This document shows, in pieces, positions 11,543 to 23,542 of a stretch of 64,000 nt of DNA. This DNA is from Bathymodiolus brooksi. Its lineage: Eukaryota > Mollusca > Bivalvia > Mytilida > Modiolidae. Where the stretch lies: contig OY804588.1 in NCBI GenBank assembly GCA_963680875.1, forward strand, positions 61,886,397 through 61,950,396, in the 5' to 3' direction. Every line of letters starts with the position of its first letter. Position 1 is the stretch's first letter. The position numbers and the translations under genes were made by a program. The notes beneath the pieces were generated by a model. The model was not told the DNA's origin, searched no databases, and saw nothing but the letters and a program-made list of their open reading frames with translations.

Positions 11543-14359
11543 TAGTGTCCGTAGACAATAGTTTAAAGCTCACCTAACTACATCATATTGCACTTCAGTG
11601 TAATATTCTATTATTTTCTACATCAGACCAAGGCATAGATTGTATAAAGCAACAATGTTTTTGATAGATATGACAAGGTTTTCCTCTGAGTTGAGGAAAA
11701 CATTGTCCGTAGACAGGTAGTGTCCGTAGACCAATATTTTTAAAGTTCATATTTTAAGCTTTAGATCCACAAATTATGTGCCTTACAATTATATAATGGT
11801 GCTTCCATCTTTAAATTAGGGTTATTAATTGATAACTCATCTTATTTTGTACAAAATAAAACAAATATGGGTAGTTTTCTACATCCACATTCTGTTGTCT
11901 AAAATATGAGTAAATTATAAAATTTCATACAGTAGACAAATGAATGATTAATGCTTAGTATACATTGGAACCATAAATCTTCAACAAAAATATATTTTGC
12001 TACATTATGATAATAAACTATGAAATTCAATAAATTCATGTATGGTCTACGGACACTACACAAACCACATTGTATATGATAATTAACCATTACCTTTTCC
12101 ACAACAATAAACTAAGTGAAATAGGTACAGAAGAAGAAAGGGGAAAAAGGAGCCAATAAAGCAACCAAAATGAAAAGATATAGAGACAAAATGAAAACAG
12201 ATACAGACAAATATGAGCAAATAAAGAAGGAATGAAACAAAAAGAATGTGAAAATCAAAGAAAAAAAAGAATGACATAGCAATGCTGGAAGAGATAAGGA
12301 GATAAAAAAGAGAACAACAAAGAAGATACAGAGAAAAACAAAAAGTAAAAAAACAAAAAAACAAACAAACAAACAAACAAACAAACAAAGCCATTAGGTG
12401 CATCCTATAAAAGAAATGAATGGAAAAAAATCAAAGCAATTCAAAAGGAAAATGAGATAAGAAAAGCTGTCATTAGAACACAGAGATGGAGAATGAGAAT
12501 CAAAATGCAAAAGGACAATACTGACAAATAACCAACAGTACCAGAGGAAAGCATATACAATAGTAGGTCCAAATATGACAGAGAAAAGAAAGAACAACAA
12601 AGTGTACTACAATTGGCTAGTCAGCAAAACGTATCATGGGAGTGTAAAGATGTTTTTCTTCAAAAAATGAAACCAAACATTGATGAACACATAAGTTCAA
12701 ATAGACTTTTATATTGCTTCTTACTAGCTTTGGAAAACTGTTGAGATGTTCTTTTAGTCTTCAAGAATTTGTTTGTTTGTTCAAGTTAAATTTGTTAGTG
12801 TTAGATATTGTTCTTTTTGTATTTAGGAAAATATGTAATGTCCGTAGACCACACGAGTATACATATAATTGTATAATTGATCATGTAAAGTGTTAATTCT
12901 TTTAAGAGTGGAGGAAGTGTGTAGAACTAAGAAGTATGAATTCAGTTAATGATAAAGAAGGAGGTATCAAACATCTTTCTTCTCAAATTTTGCAAATAAC
13001 TATATAAAAAAGAGTGACTTTAATATGAAACATCCAGATATAGTGGAATTAAGAAATAATTCATGCCGGCCATTCTTTATTGTTATTCAAATATGGTATG
13101 AATTATTTCGATAATAGGACAAATACGGTAATTTTAAAATTCGAGGCGGTCAAGGTGGTACGTTGGTAGCGGCTATTCCATCAATCTCCTACGGAATTTT
13201 AAAAATGGTAAAATTGGGAATTAAGAGATTGAAAGCGAAATTGTGGTTGAAACTGTAGCTTAAAATACCGAAAAGAATTGTATTGACAAGGTTCAATATA
13301 AATTGTATTACAAATAAACAACTTTAAATGATTAACAACGAAATTACCAGTTGAACGCAGCCAGTCGGATCGGAGATAAAGGGAGATAAACATGGAGACA
13401 GTGAACGAAAGGTAAGTAAGTAAAATGTTTATTCCTGGTTTACGATGTTAAATGTGAAGGTTCCTCCCGAAATATTAGCATACTGTAAGAGATTCATGTC
13501 AGAAAGTAGATTACGGCTTAATGACGCACTGACCGTGGAAACGGACTGAGAGACAGGTGCTTCGAAGAGTTCTTTCTGTGGCTCAGATGTCGACGCAGGC
13601 TGATTTCCTGTAGCAACACTTTGGATTGCAGTTGAAAGACTGCGTCTTTGAGCTTTAATTTTAATTTTATTTATTTCAACAATTTTTTGATAAACAATAA
13701 TATAAAATCGCTAACCATGAAGAATTTTCTGAAAATAGTCAGTGTTTATGTAGGTGCTTTTTTTTTTTTTTAGCTCAGCGCGCATGTGTGGCCTATATTT
13801 GATTGTTATTCAAATATGCCTTTATTTGTATACCGAATACGGGACGTCATATTATAATTTTGTATTCCTTTACTTTATTTGGTTGTTAATGTACATTTAG
13901 ATGCTTTAAATGTTAAATACAATTTGCTTGTACATGTCCTTTTGTATTGGTGTCATTTTTTAGTTTAAATTTCAACATAACACATTTGGTAGTGTCCGTA
14001 GACAGCCTCTTTAAGTCTGTTTACATAATTGTACATTTTTAAAATCAGATTTTATTTTTAAATAATGTCAAGTTTATTAAATAAAATTCTATTAAATAAT
14101 ACATTTCTTAATTTTGGGAAAGGTAATTTTAATATCTGAATGTAGACAGAAATTGTAAAAATGACATTTTTCATGATTAAAAATGTATCACTCTAGCATA
14201 TGTTATGATATTTCTAAAAACTGCATTAGGTAGAAACCTTTGATGAAATTTTATGGATGATAGTTATATACCTGATTGAGATGTGTTTTAAGATACATAG
14301 TATTATATATTTTGTTGTGAAAGAATGTTATACATATAGTTTTGTAGTGTCCGTAGACC
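11543..14359. repeat. Seven dispersed copies of TAGTGTCCGTAGACC
   Basis: Copies at 11543-11556 (+), 11705-11714 (+, core only), 11718-11732 (+), 12044-12058 (-), 12836-12850 (+, one change), 13990-14003 (+) and 14345-14359 (+). I saw none outside the element. The spacing is irregular, unlike a tandem repeat. Short scattered motifs of this kind often bind the transposase in other superfamilies; that role is inferred here. Confidence 0.8.
12115..12400 (+). other. Purine-rich low-complexity tract
   Basis: The plus strand is almost all A and G with scattered C/T, ending in (CAAA)n at 12355-12388. Broken Lys/Arg/Glu-rich frames on the plus strand could be the remains of a charged protein region, but stops interrupt every frame. 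The Phe-rich minus frames are its shadow. Confidence 0.5.
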
Positions 14360-14542
14360 ATTACCCTTGTGGTAATGAAAGCCAATTTAAAAAATGATGA
14401 CAGGATAGAAAACAAAATCCTGTTGGGGTAGCATACCCCATACATCACAGTATCATTTCAAATAAAAATAAAGTCTGCCAAACAGTTTTCATTTTTTTCA
14501 AAATGTGACACACAAAATTCCCACCTGATTGTGTTGTAGCCG

Positions 14543-14690
14543 TTTATTGGTGGAGAAAACCGGAGTACGCGGAGAAAACCAGCGACCCGCACAAGTCACT
14601 GACAAACTTGATTACATAATGTTGTATCTAGTACACCTCGCAATAAGAAGGATTCAAACCCACAATATTATACTTTACGTTTTTATTTTC
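14543..14690 (-). mobile_element. SINE family A, right part of split copy
   Basis: Continues the SINE from 10956: TTTATTGGTGGAGAAAACCG, then AAGTCACTGACAAACTTGAT and ATAATGTTGTATCTAGTACA CCTCGC. The tRNA-like head is eroded. Confidence 0.85.
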
Positions 14691-14815
14691 CCTATTTGTC
14701 TTTGTTATATAACGTTATATATGGACCGGGACTGGACTGCCTCGTTTTCGATTCGGTTCCGGAACTTATTATTATTATTTTAGATAAAAAGCAGAGCTCT
14801 GGATAAAAAGTATAA

Positions 14816-14913
14816 TATAGCAAATAGTTCATGGCACTTCGGGTCATATGGCAGTATATGGAACGGTCCATATACTGCCATATGACCCTCAGTGCCATGA
14901 ACTATTTGCTATA
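14816..14913. repeat. 98-nt near-perfect hairpin
   Basis: Arms of 46 bases (left begins TATAGCAAATAGTTCATGGC, right ends GCCATGAACTATTTGCTATA) with only two mismatches, around a 6-base loop AACGGT. It could be a small foldback MITE or a transcribed hairpin; nothing else decides between them. Confidence 0.85.
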
Positions 14914-16185
14914 TATAACATATAAACACTCTAAAATTGCTTATAATTATTACGGAAAATAAGAAAAGAATTGGTATTTTTTTCTTTATTATCCTTCGGT
15001 TCTCAAACATTGTAGCACTTATGTTATTACCGTTACCCCCTCAGTACTGTAATTATTATCCCCCATGCAAGAGGTTTAAAAAAAACAACACCCCTTGTCA
15101 TTGAAACAGGAAAAAAATCAACATATATTCATTACAAAATCACAGGTGCTCGGGGACAGGATATACATGTACACCCCTGTCCCCCACCATTTCTCGCAAA
15201 CTTCGAAAAATTGTATCCTATACTTTAGCCTTTTTTCAGTATTTTCATAATTGAATCACATATGCAATGTCACAAAAATTTCCATATCTGTATCAAATAA
15301 TCGTTTAAAAAAATGCCCTGTTCGACTTCTATCTACATAGAGATATAAATCGAACGAGGGATTTGTTAAAAACGACCGTCCCCAAGTACCTGTCAGCAAA
15401 AAAAGAAGGGGGGAGAGAGAGGGGGGGGGGAGGTACGTCCCATATATGTGTTTCACAGATGTGCTGCTGGAATCGGTCGACTGTCAGCTATCAAATATGT
15501 GATTGGATCGTGAATTTTCCACTTCAATATATCAGATTATTTTTGGGAGGGGTAAGGGGGATTTTCAAGCTATGAATATCAGCTTAGTATGTCTTAGTTT
15601 AATAAGCTCACCCAGTTTCTTTCTTGCCTAGACAAATTCTTTTATAAAAATGTTACATTTAACATGTTGTTGCACAAAATTGATCTATGAATGTTTGTTT
15701 ATTTTGGATTTTGATGAATTGGTCACGAATAACTGAATTATATGCGAATGGGTATATTTTTCGTACTTTGAATATACGAATGGGCATGATTTTCATACTG
15801 AGGGAATATATGAATGGGGCTATTTTTCGAAATCCCGAGGCGCGCCACTGTACCCAATTTTACCTTAAGTAACCAGCGTGATACTCACTTACCTAATCGA
15901 AGTGCTCTTCTTCTTGGCATTTCTATTGTTTACATATACAAAATGTACAATCAAAATAATCATACATGTATCAATATACACTAGAAATAGTTTTAGGGGT
16001 TATGTATGTACATGTATTCATGAAATGATGAACATTTTTAGATCAAAACAAAAACAAATAATTATCTTTTTGGAAAGCGAGAAACCGCCATGGTGAGCGA
16101 ATAACATGTATGATACGTCATTAATTCACAAGCATCTTGCACATATAGTACATGTATATAATATGGCCACCCATTTTGTCAGAAA
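14914..16185. other. No gene seen; G-rich tract near 15404-15434
   Basis: AT-rich with a purine run of G and A near 15404-15434. Several 60-72-codon frames exist but none resembles a known domain. Confidence 0.5.
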
Positions 16186-17030
16186 ATTTGAAGAGATCAA
16201 AGGGGTGATCAGAAGCTGTAAGCTAAAATTAAAAAAAGGGCAAAAGAACAAATAACGACCATCAAAACACTACACAGAAAACTAAAGATTGATCAACACG
16301 AACTCCACTAACACTACACAGAAAACTAAAGATTGATCAACACGAACTCCACTAACACTACACAGAAAACTAAAGATTGATCAACACGAACTCCACTAAC
16401 ACTACACAGAAAACTAAAGATTGATCAACACGAACTCCACTAACACTACACAGAAAACTAAAGATTGATCAACACGAACTCCACTAACACTACACAGAAA
16501 ACTAAAGATTGATCAACACGAACTCCACTAACACTACACAGAAAACTAAAGATTGATCAACACGAACTCCACTAACACTACACAGAAAACTAAAGATTGA
16601 TCAACACGAACTCCACTAACACTACACAGAAAACTAAAGATTGATCAACACGAACTCCACTAACACTACACAGAAAACTAAAGATTGATCAACACGAACT
16701 CCACTAACACTACACAGAAAACTAAAGATTGATCAACACGAACTCCACTAACACTACACAGAAAACTAAAGATTGATCAACACGAACTCCACTAACACTA
16801 CACAGAAAACTAAAGATTGATCAACACGAACTCCACTAACACTACACAGAAAACTAAAGATTGATCAACACGAACTCCACTAACACTACACAGAAAACTA
16901 AAGATTGATCAACACGAACTCCACTAACACTACACAGAAAACTAAAGATTGATCAACACGAACTCCACTAACACTACACAGAAAACTAGAGATTGATCAA
17001 CACGAACTCCACTAAAGAACGGGCGGTGAA
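16186..17030 (+). repeat. Family C repeat with 44-bp minisatellite, about 17 units
   Basis: Family C start (AGATCAAAGGGGTGATCAGA, AACGACCATCAAAACACTAC), then about 17 nearly identical units of AACACTACACAGAAAACTAA, AGATTGATCA, ACACGAACTCCACT (16265-17015). Only the last unit shows a change (ACTAGAGA). The end AGAACGGGCGGTGAA is the usual CCGGGGGTGA block, decayed. Confidence 0.95.
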
Positions 17031-17744
17031 AAATTATGTTTGTACATTTCTCATTCTCTAAGAGTGAATACTACTAACAAATATCTACAGTAATATTTCG
17101 TAAGAATATGTACCTATTAGTTGCATCTTCGTCAGTCCTCTTCGTCTGTACTTCTGGACAGGCTTAAACGGAATAATTTTCCTCCACCAATAAAGCTGAT
17201 CCCCACGATATAACTGATAGATTCTTACAAGTGGCATTAAACTGCCACAATCCGCATATCCACCCTTTGTAAACACTTGGTAAGTCACGAGTAGTTTGTG
17301 CCAGCCTTAGGTGGTGCTAGGCTCAATGCTGTCCTGCAGTGTGTTACTGTGTGTACTTGAGCAACCGAGAGTAAATAACTACCGGTATACAGCTCGGGGC
17401 CCAATTGGGGGGAAATTGTCCAAAAGGCCAGCCCTGGTTTGGTTGGTTCGCTTTCATAAATTCATCCCCATAACTTTTACATGTTAAGCCACATCTTCAC
17501 AGGCCAAAGATTACGGTACGAACCCCGGGGTGCGGATCGTAACCCTTGACTGGCGAAGATTGTTAAGCAATTACTAATGAGATTGGCTACTGTATATTGT
17601 TTTTACTTTAAACTATTTCATTGTTCACCAATAAATGGATCAGACGCATGTTCTTCAACTTAGAAATGTTTTCTCTATAGACAGTTGCTCATCATATATT
17701 ATATTCTTTCTGTTGGAAAAGTTTAAAGATACAAATGTACCATG
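17031..17744. other. SINE A fragment and unassigned sequence
   Basis: A plus-strand SINE A tail lies at 17175-17256 (TCCTCCACCAATAAAGCTGA, AAGTGGCATTAAACTGCCAC). Near 17533 there is GTGCGGATCGTAACCCTTGA with CTGGCGAAGAT, half of the palindrome seen complete at 38955-39027. No gene seen. Confidence 0.55.
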
Positions 17745-18150
17745 AAAGAGATAATCAGAAGACGTAAATCGAAGGACAGACAACGCAATGGTCAAACGAA
17801 AAGTTTGAAGATACCACAGGGGTAATCAGAAGACGTAAATCTAAAGACAGAAAACACAATGGCCAAACGAAAAGTTTGAAGATACCACAGGGGTAATCAA
17901 AAGACGTAAATCTAAGGACAGAAAACACAATGGCCAAACGAAAAGTTTGAAGATACCACAGGGGTAATCAAAAGACGTAAATCTAAGGACAGAAAACACA
18001 ATGGCCAAACGAAAAGGGACAATAATGTACAAACCACTACACATAATAATAAAAATCGAGCAACACGAACCCCACAAAAAACTAAGGGTGACCTCAGGTG
18101 CTCCGGAAGGATAAGCACTTCTTGCTTTGCAGGTGACACCCGTCGTGAAA
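17745..18150 (+). repeat. Family C repeat with 70-bp minisatellite, about 3.8 units
   Basis: The tandem unit runs GGTAATCAAAAGACGTAAAT, CTAAGGACAG, AAAACACAATGGCCAAACGA, AAAGTTTGAAGATACCACAG; markers at 17815, 17885 and 17955 give a 70-base period. The rest follows the family: ACACGAACCCCACAAAAAAC, CTCAGGTGCTCCGGAAGG, GACACCCGTCGTG. A different part of the same family expanded at 16.2 kb. Confidence 0.9.
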
Positions 18151-18570
18151 GATCTGTGATATGTCAGTGGCGACAACTATTAGTGTAGCTGGTAGAAAAA
18201 TCCTTAAAACCTCCATTTCAATTTCAACAAAACTTGGATGGAATTGTCCTTGTGTGGCGCCTTTCAAAATACACCCAACAACTCCACTACCAGTGCAAGA
18301 TGGCCACCGTATTACTTCTTCAGATTATCATTTTTGCAGTTTAAGCTAGAAATGGCAAATTAAATTCCAATACACGATAAAGAGGTGTTTAACTATAGAT
18401 GTTTATGCATTGAATGCTTTAATAGCTATTATATGTTTTCTTGATATGCAAACAAATGTCATAAAATCACATTAAAGTTACAAAGATGAGCCGATTAGAG
18501 TCCGTACATGAACCAGATGAACGGGAGAATTTCTTGTTTAAATTCAAACCAGACACACACAATAAGTAGT

Positions 18571-18649
18571 GGAGAATACACTCCAACTTGTAGACTCGAC
18601 GGGTCTCGTTGATTATTTTTAAGAATCTACAAGTTGGAGTATATTCTCT
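18571..18649. repeat. Inverted repeat, about 23-bp arms
   Basis: Left arm GAGAATACACTCCAACTTGT AGA, right arm TCTACAAGTTGGAGTATATT CTC. The R copy (about 41040) lacks the second arm, so the structure is L-specific. Confidence 0.75.
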
Positions 18650-20098
18650 TACATAATACATTTCTACCTGCAACAGTGTTTTCATTTTATATTTTTACCT
18701 TTTTAATGTTCAGAAAGCTAAATAACCCACAATTAACAAAAAATAAACAAAAAAATGTTATCGGCATCCGTGCTTTCGATTCTCGTTGATATTTAGATAT
18801 TTCAAGGTCTTTCAAGTAAATAGAATCGTTTATATTTAGATATTTCAAGGTCTTTCAATTGTCCCAAATGTTCACCTGTGGTCTGTCTGATTTGTTATTA
18901 CTTGCGGTCGGTTCGTTAGTTGTTTTTGTATTGCGAGAATACATTTTAGAAGTTCACATACTCGTCAGTTCTGAATATAAATTATGCCAGACCTGAAATA
19001 CTTGTCTCGTGTCTTGTATATATTGATCAATTGCTTCTTTAAACAAATTGTTGATATTTTTTTTAACAACGCTTACTATTAAGAGTCATGTATACTAATT
19101 ATAGAGTATAGTAGTGTGGTCATCGTAGCCGAGTGGTTAGATGGAAGTTTTGAAAGTCAAAGTAGACTTGAAAAAGCCCAGCAGTGGTTTGATACCCTAA
19201 AGTCCCACAATATATATTAACCGTTTTTAACCATAAAACAGTAAAAGGTTAAAGTTCATATATTCAAGAACAAAAGAATAAACTAGATTCTTAAAAATAA
19301 TTCACTGTTCGAACAATAGAGTGACGTCAGAAAAATGTATTATATGCTTATAGTATATATTTTTACTAACAGAAGACCTAGAACAAAAAATTCATATTTA
19401 AATAATAAATGCGTCTAATACATAATATATCGAAGGTCAAGGAAGTTAGTTTTTATTGAACTACCGGTATACCTTCTTGTCGAACAGTCATGTATAATAA
19501 TAGGATTTAAATATAGTTGCAGAAGTATACTCTCGCCATGATATAGCTTAAAATTGCTGAGTTGCTGTTAAACAACAACCACCCACTCACTCACTGCAGA
19601 AGTACTGAAAGAGGAAATGCGAAAAGTCTGAAAGGGAACGGAAATACAGTATTTAATTATTTTTCTTATTGTTTTTAGTACAATTTGCCTTTGTTAACTC
19701 TAAAATAAAGACCACACTGTCCTTGGGTGATGGGTATCTTAAACACATAGAGAGATAATTCTTTGAATGTCTGGAATACAAATAACATTGATATTTATTA
19801 TTAAAATTGTATTCAAAATATGCCTACTGCTGTGACATTATTTACTACCGTTATGATCTACATAAATACAAGATGGAAAATTAATCAAATAAATGTTATT
19901 AAATTTATTCTCAAGGCAATTTGTGATAGCTCTATAAGTTATTTAATTTCAGATGATGTCAATTCGGGATCGGCAGTTGAAGATTTCGACAAATGGACAA
20001 CGTTTCGAATTACCTTGAACGCTGTTCATGTGTTGGGAACTCTGGCTTTATAGACGAAATACAAAATACCTACGCAGCGGACACAGACCACATAGGCT
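18650..20098. other. tRNA-like and SINE tail fragments; no gene
   Basis: At 19125-19207 a tRNA-like block has a box A (TAGCCGAGTGGTTAGATGG) and a weak box B (GGTTTGATACC), probably a pseudo-tRNA or SINE head. At 19535-19592 there is a SINE B tail (CTCGCCATGATATAGCTTAA ... CACTCACTCACT). The plus frame 19820-20053 is partly matched in R but broken there by indels and stops, so I do not call it a gene. Confidence 0.5.
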
Positions 20099-20173
20099 GG
20101 TAACAATCATCGCACGAAATGACCCGAATTCTTATAACAAGGATTTGGGCCATTACATGCGATGATTGTTACC
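20099..20173. repeat. Inverted repeat, 16-bp arms
   Basis: GGTAACAATCATCGCA and TGCGATGATTGTTACC enclose about 43 bases. In R (about 42538-42588) the enclosed part is shorter and the arms are imperfect. Confidence 0.7.
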
Positions 20174-20285
20174 GATCCCGATGCCACAGACGATCAAATT
20201 TGACCACAAAAACAAGCAACAAATCATTGCCATAAGGAACAGAACTAAAGAGTCAAAGCAAATCGACAGGAATTGCTGCATGTTT

Positions 20286-20525
20286 TTATGGTTTGGTTTG
20301 GTTTTATGGTGTTTAACGCCACTTTCAACAATATTTCAGTTATATCGGGAGCGGTCAGTTTTATTGGTGGAGGACACCGGAGGACCCGGAGAAAAACACC
20401 GACCTGTCGCAAGTCACTGACAATCTTTATCACATAATGTTGTACACCTCGCCCTGATCGAGATTAGAACTCACAACATCAGTTATGATGGGCACTGATT
20501 GCATAGGCAGTTTGTAAATCTAAAT
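20286..20525 (-). mobile_element. SINE family A
   Basis: TTTTATGGTGTTTAACGCCA, TTTTATTGGTGGAGGACACC, CAAGTCACTGACAATCTTTA, then the decayed head with GCATAGGCAGTTTGTAAATC. The 84- and 62-codon frames over it are repeat-derived. Confidence 0.85.
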
Positions 20526-21080
20526 ACATCAAGTGGCAATAAAGACAACTTATTTATGATTCAAGAAAAAAAGATAAAAGCCATTAACATATGGTATTCG
20601 AAAGTGAACAGCAATTCAAATGGGATACCTTTGTACTTGGTTGTAATTTGTTGCTCTCAGTGCATGATTTACCTATAGGAATGGCAGACTGAAGCATAGG
20701 CGGCATACCAGCCAAAGTGTATAATATTTTTGACAGTCATGGGCATTTCTTATACATATGCTGTCATAACGTTCTACATACTCTAAATTCAAACACTCTT
20801 CCATCTTCCTCTAGTTGTGAGGGTGGGGAATTGGGAGGGGTTTCACAAGTTGAATATCCTAGGGCTTCTCTTCATCTTAAGCCGGCACCGGTTGTTGCAT
20901 AGAATTAAGAATTTTATTGCAACCATTTTTCTGATAAATTTAAGAGGCGCTGTTTTAAGTCCAGTTCCTAGAGTGACATGTATGACACATTCCACAACAA
21001 CCAGGGAGTGCCGCTTTCGGGTGGGGAAAGTTGGTGGTTCCGCTTTCAGACACGAACCAGCGTATTACAAGGATGATATG

Positions 21081-21364
21081 CAGGGGCGGATTCAGGGGGG
21101 GCGCACCTGGCGCGCGTCCCCCCTAAAATTGGTAAAAATATGATTTTTTTGGCGTAAAATCGTGATTTTTCACATGAAATACCCCAAAAATTTCGCGCGC
21201 CCTCCCCCCCCCCCCTAAAATTGAAAAAATATGATTTTTTGGCGTAAAATCGTGATTTTTCACACGAAATACCCCCAAAATTTTCGCGCCTCCCTCTCCT
21301 CGGCGCAATTTTTTTAAGTGCGCCCCCCCCCCCCCCCTAACTTGAAATCCTGGATCCGCCCCTG
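21081..21364. mobile_element. hAT-like MITE, empty site in R
   Basis: Starts CAGGGGCGGATTCAGG and ends CCTGGATCCGCCCCTG. It is flanked by ATATG on both sides (at least a 5-bp duplication), and the R copy near 44077 reads straight through without it. The interior is an imperfect tandem of two ~95-bp units sharing GGCGTAAAATCGTGATTTTT. Long C-runs at about 21205 and 21325 may be length-unstable. Confidence 0.85.
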
Positions 21365-21659
21365 ATATGTATTATATATACCACGGGTTTAACGAATTAA
21401 CTTACTTAAACAAACGAATCCGTAAGACCAACACATCTGCATATGCATGGATTTAACAAAGTTTTAATGGCTGATTAATTGAGTATGGTACAATATTAAT
21501 TCCAGATAATGGTTTTCTACAAACACATTTTAAGCTGAATAATTTATGAAAATATCAAAGGAAAAAAGGCTATATGTTAAACGTTACAGCACATGTTATC
21601 TATAGTGAACAGTCATAAACTTTGAAAACTGTAGGCCAAATGTCCAAAATATAGAGAAT

Positions 21660-21835
21660 CGCATCGGTGGTGTAATGGTTAACGTGCTCACCCCGAGGTG
21701 TGGTAGTTCATGGGTTCAAGCTCCAGTCGGGTCAAACCAGACAATAGAATTTGTATTTGTTGCTTCTCCACTAAGCATGCAGAATTAAAGAGTAAGAACA
21801 AAGACTGGTTGGCTCGGAATCACTTGACGGTCCCC
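21660..21835 (+). mobile_element. SINE family B, 3'-truncated
   Basis: Head (GCATCGGTGGTGTAATGGTT) and body (GCTTCTCCACTAAGCATGCA) up to GGTTGGCTCGGAATCA; no tail. Confidence 0.8.
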
Positions 21836-21879
21836 GTCAGTAGATAGCAAGTTATAAGATTTTGAAAACATGACTGTCT

Positions 21880-22044
21880 TATGGAAGCCGGGAGCGGTCA
21901 ATTCGCGTTTTCATGTTTGTGCTCTTTCGCCTTTTAATTTTTACAAATAAAAGCGAGAACGCAAAATCATTTCATTGTTGCAAAAACCAAAAGGCCAATA
22001 GATACAAACGCGCAAGCGCAAAATGGCCGCTCCCGGCTTCCATA
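21880..22044. mobile_element. 165-bp MITE, GAAGCCGGGAGCGG ends
   Basis: TIRs ATGGAAGCCGGGAGCGGTCA and TGGCCGCTCCCGGCTTCCAT, with further pairing inside. R keeps only part of it (CGCGAAAACGCCAAATGG, about 44180). Superfamily not assigned. Confidence 0.75.
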
Positions 22045-22899
22045 CTTCATAGTACATCAACAAAATCATTACATGGACTTAAATGACTTCCATTCACCCC
22101 ACCACCGAACAAAATAAAAAATGTTAAGTGGTCACATAAATTATAAAAACGTAGATATCAAATTTAATGCGCACGACGCGTTTCTGAAATAACCTTCATC
22201 AGGTACTCTGAAGGACAAAATATTTGATAGCCAGATAATATAATTTTAAGTCTTTGGGAGCAAGAAGCAGAATAGCCAAATTCGGTTAAAGTCACCTCGG
22301 CCTGAGGGAGGAGTACCTTGTTTTAATATCTTGAAACTTTTCTTCGTCTTTTTTTATACCATACTAGTCGAATTCGTATTTTTTTTACTTTCCACAAAAG
22401 TTTTGTCTAACTGTTCTAAGCTGACAGAAGTAACAACATCTTCGGGATAATTAACAAATTGGTTGCCTGTCATCCTGTCCACTTCCACAAAATTTCATCC
22501 ATCAAACAATCGACACACCTTTATAACAATAAGGTGATAAAGTAAAAAAGAAAACTACTCAGATATTGATATATATTTCATTTATTACTCAAATACTTTT
22601 TTTTTTAAATGGATGTTTATGGATTTCTACTTTTGTCAGAGTTTAATGTCAAACATGGCAGCCTAAAATGACACTCGAATGCCGGTATTATTAGTTCCTA
22701 TACACTTCAACAATTTACAATTACACAAATATAAAGTTTGTTATATATTGTCAGAAGGATCAATGAAAATTAATTGAGGAAGAAAAATATTATTTTTTGT
22801 TTATTTTAGAATGTAAAAGTTTTAAAAGAAATTGTAGGATATAGAATTTTGATTCTATTTATATTGGAAAGTAATAAAGATACATAGTACATCTGAACA
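22045..22899. other. No gene seen
   Basis: AT-rich duplicated sequence also present at about 44230-45137 in R. No gene or full repeat is recognised. Confidence 0.5.
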
Positions 22900-23158
22900 G
22901 CATCGGTTGTGTAATGGCTAGCCTCGAGTGCTGTAGATCGTAGGTTCGAGCCGCTGTCAGGTCAAACCAAAGAATATATAATTGATATTTGCAGCTTCTC
23001 CACTAAGCACATATATAGTATTAATGAGTAAGAGCAAATACTGGTCGACTCGGAATCAGGATAATATGTCCGCGTGGAGTGACATGTCTTCCTACGGACT
23101 GTTCATTTCAGTGAGCTAGCACAATACAGATCCAATTAAGCCTGTTGGTCTAGTATAG
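22900..23158 (+). mobile_element. SINE family B
   Basis: GGTTGTGTAATGGCTAGCCT, GATCGTAGGTTCGAGCC, GCTTCTCCACTAAGCAC and a body to about 23158 (AGCCTGTTGGTCTAGTATAG). It is shared with R at 45138, where the copy is split by the Academ-like element, so the SINE predates the duplication. Confidence 0.85.
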
Positions 23159-23326
23159 GCCCGTCGCCAGGATTGTTCGATAGACTAAAAATCCAGACTT
23201 TAATAGTCATTATTCAACAGAAATCCAGACTTTAAGGGTACATTGTTCATACAAACTCTCAACTTTAATATTCCTTATTCTATTTCACCATGAAAGAGTG
23301 TCACGTTGAAATCTTTCAATAGCCCA

Positions 23327-23542
23327 TCAATTCGTTAACAGTGGCTGAAAATGGCCCGTTGCTAGGCAAAGATTTCTAGCTCTATCAATTATATCTTCCC
23401 TTCTTTCTTGTGGCAACTTCCGTCCACTGTCGAATCTAATTGCCACCTTTTTACCTATTTGTGTATTGTTTGTGAATGATGTCTCGCCATGACTGTAGCT
23501 AATATTCAGTAAGTCTGCAAGAGTTATTTCCCATTTAAACAT
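23327..23542 (-). CDS. Unrecognised 71-codon frame
   Basis: Reads as a plausible soluble segment (GKKVAIRFDSGRKLPQER near residues 30-47, basic and acidic residues mixed) but no domain is recognised and no clear upstream acceptor is seen. R has lost most of it by deletion (only the first few codons remain near 49425). It could be a lost exon of the duplicated gene or a chance frame. Confidence 0.2.
   Translation of the reverse strand: MFKWEITLADLLNISYSHGETSFTNNTQIGKKVAIRFDSGRKLPQERREDIIDRARNLCLATGHFQPLLTN

Larger units (their letters stand above)
10957..14542. mobile_element. 3.6-kb DNA transposon with internal motif repeats
   Basis: Ends are inverted repeats: CGGCTAAAACACAATCAGGT at the left, and on the minus strand CGGCTACAACACAATCAGGT at the right (about 20 of 21 bases match). 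The insertion splits a SINE A; joining the flanks across a 3-bp duplication TTT (10954-10956 and 14543-14545) restores the SINE consensus. Seven copies of TAGTGTCCGTAGAC lie inside on both strands. No frame resembles a transposase, so it looks non-autonomous. Superfamily not assigned; 3-bp duplications occur in several. Confidence 0.85.

Noticed and set aside
12083..12403. Phe-rich 106-codon minus-strand membrane protein
   Set aside because: Antisense of a purine-rich low-complexity tract inside a transposon.
16265..17015. CRISPR-like array or satellite centromere
   Set aside because: Contiguous 44-mers without spacers, and the unit is part of a dispersed repeat; too short for a centromere claim.
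17755..18176. Overlapping minus frames with LRLLITPVVSSNF repeats
   Set aside because: They read antisense through the 70-bp minisatellite of family C.
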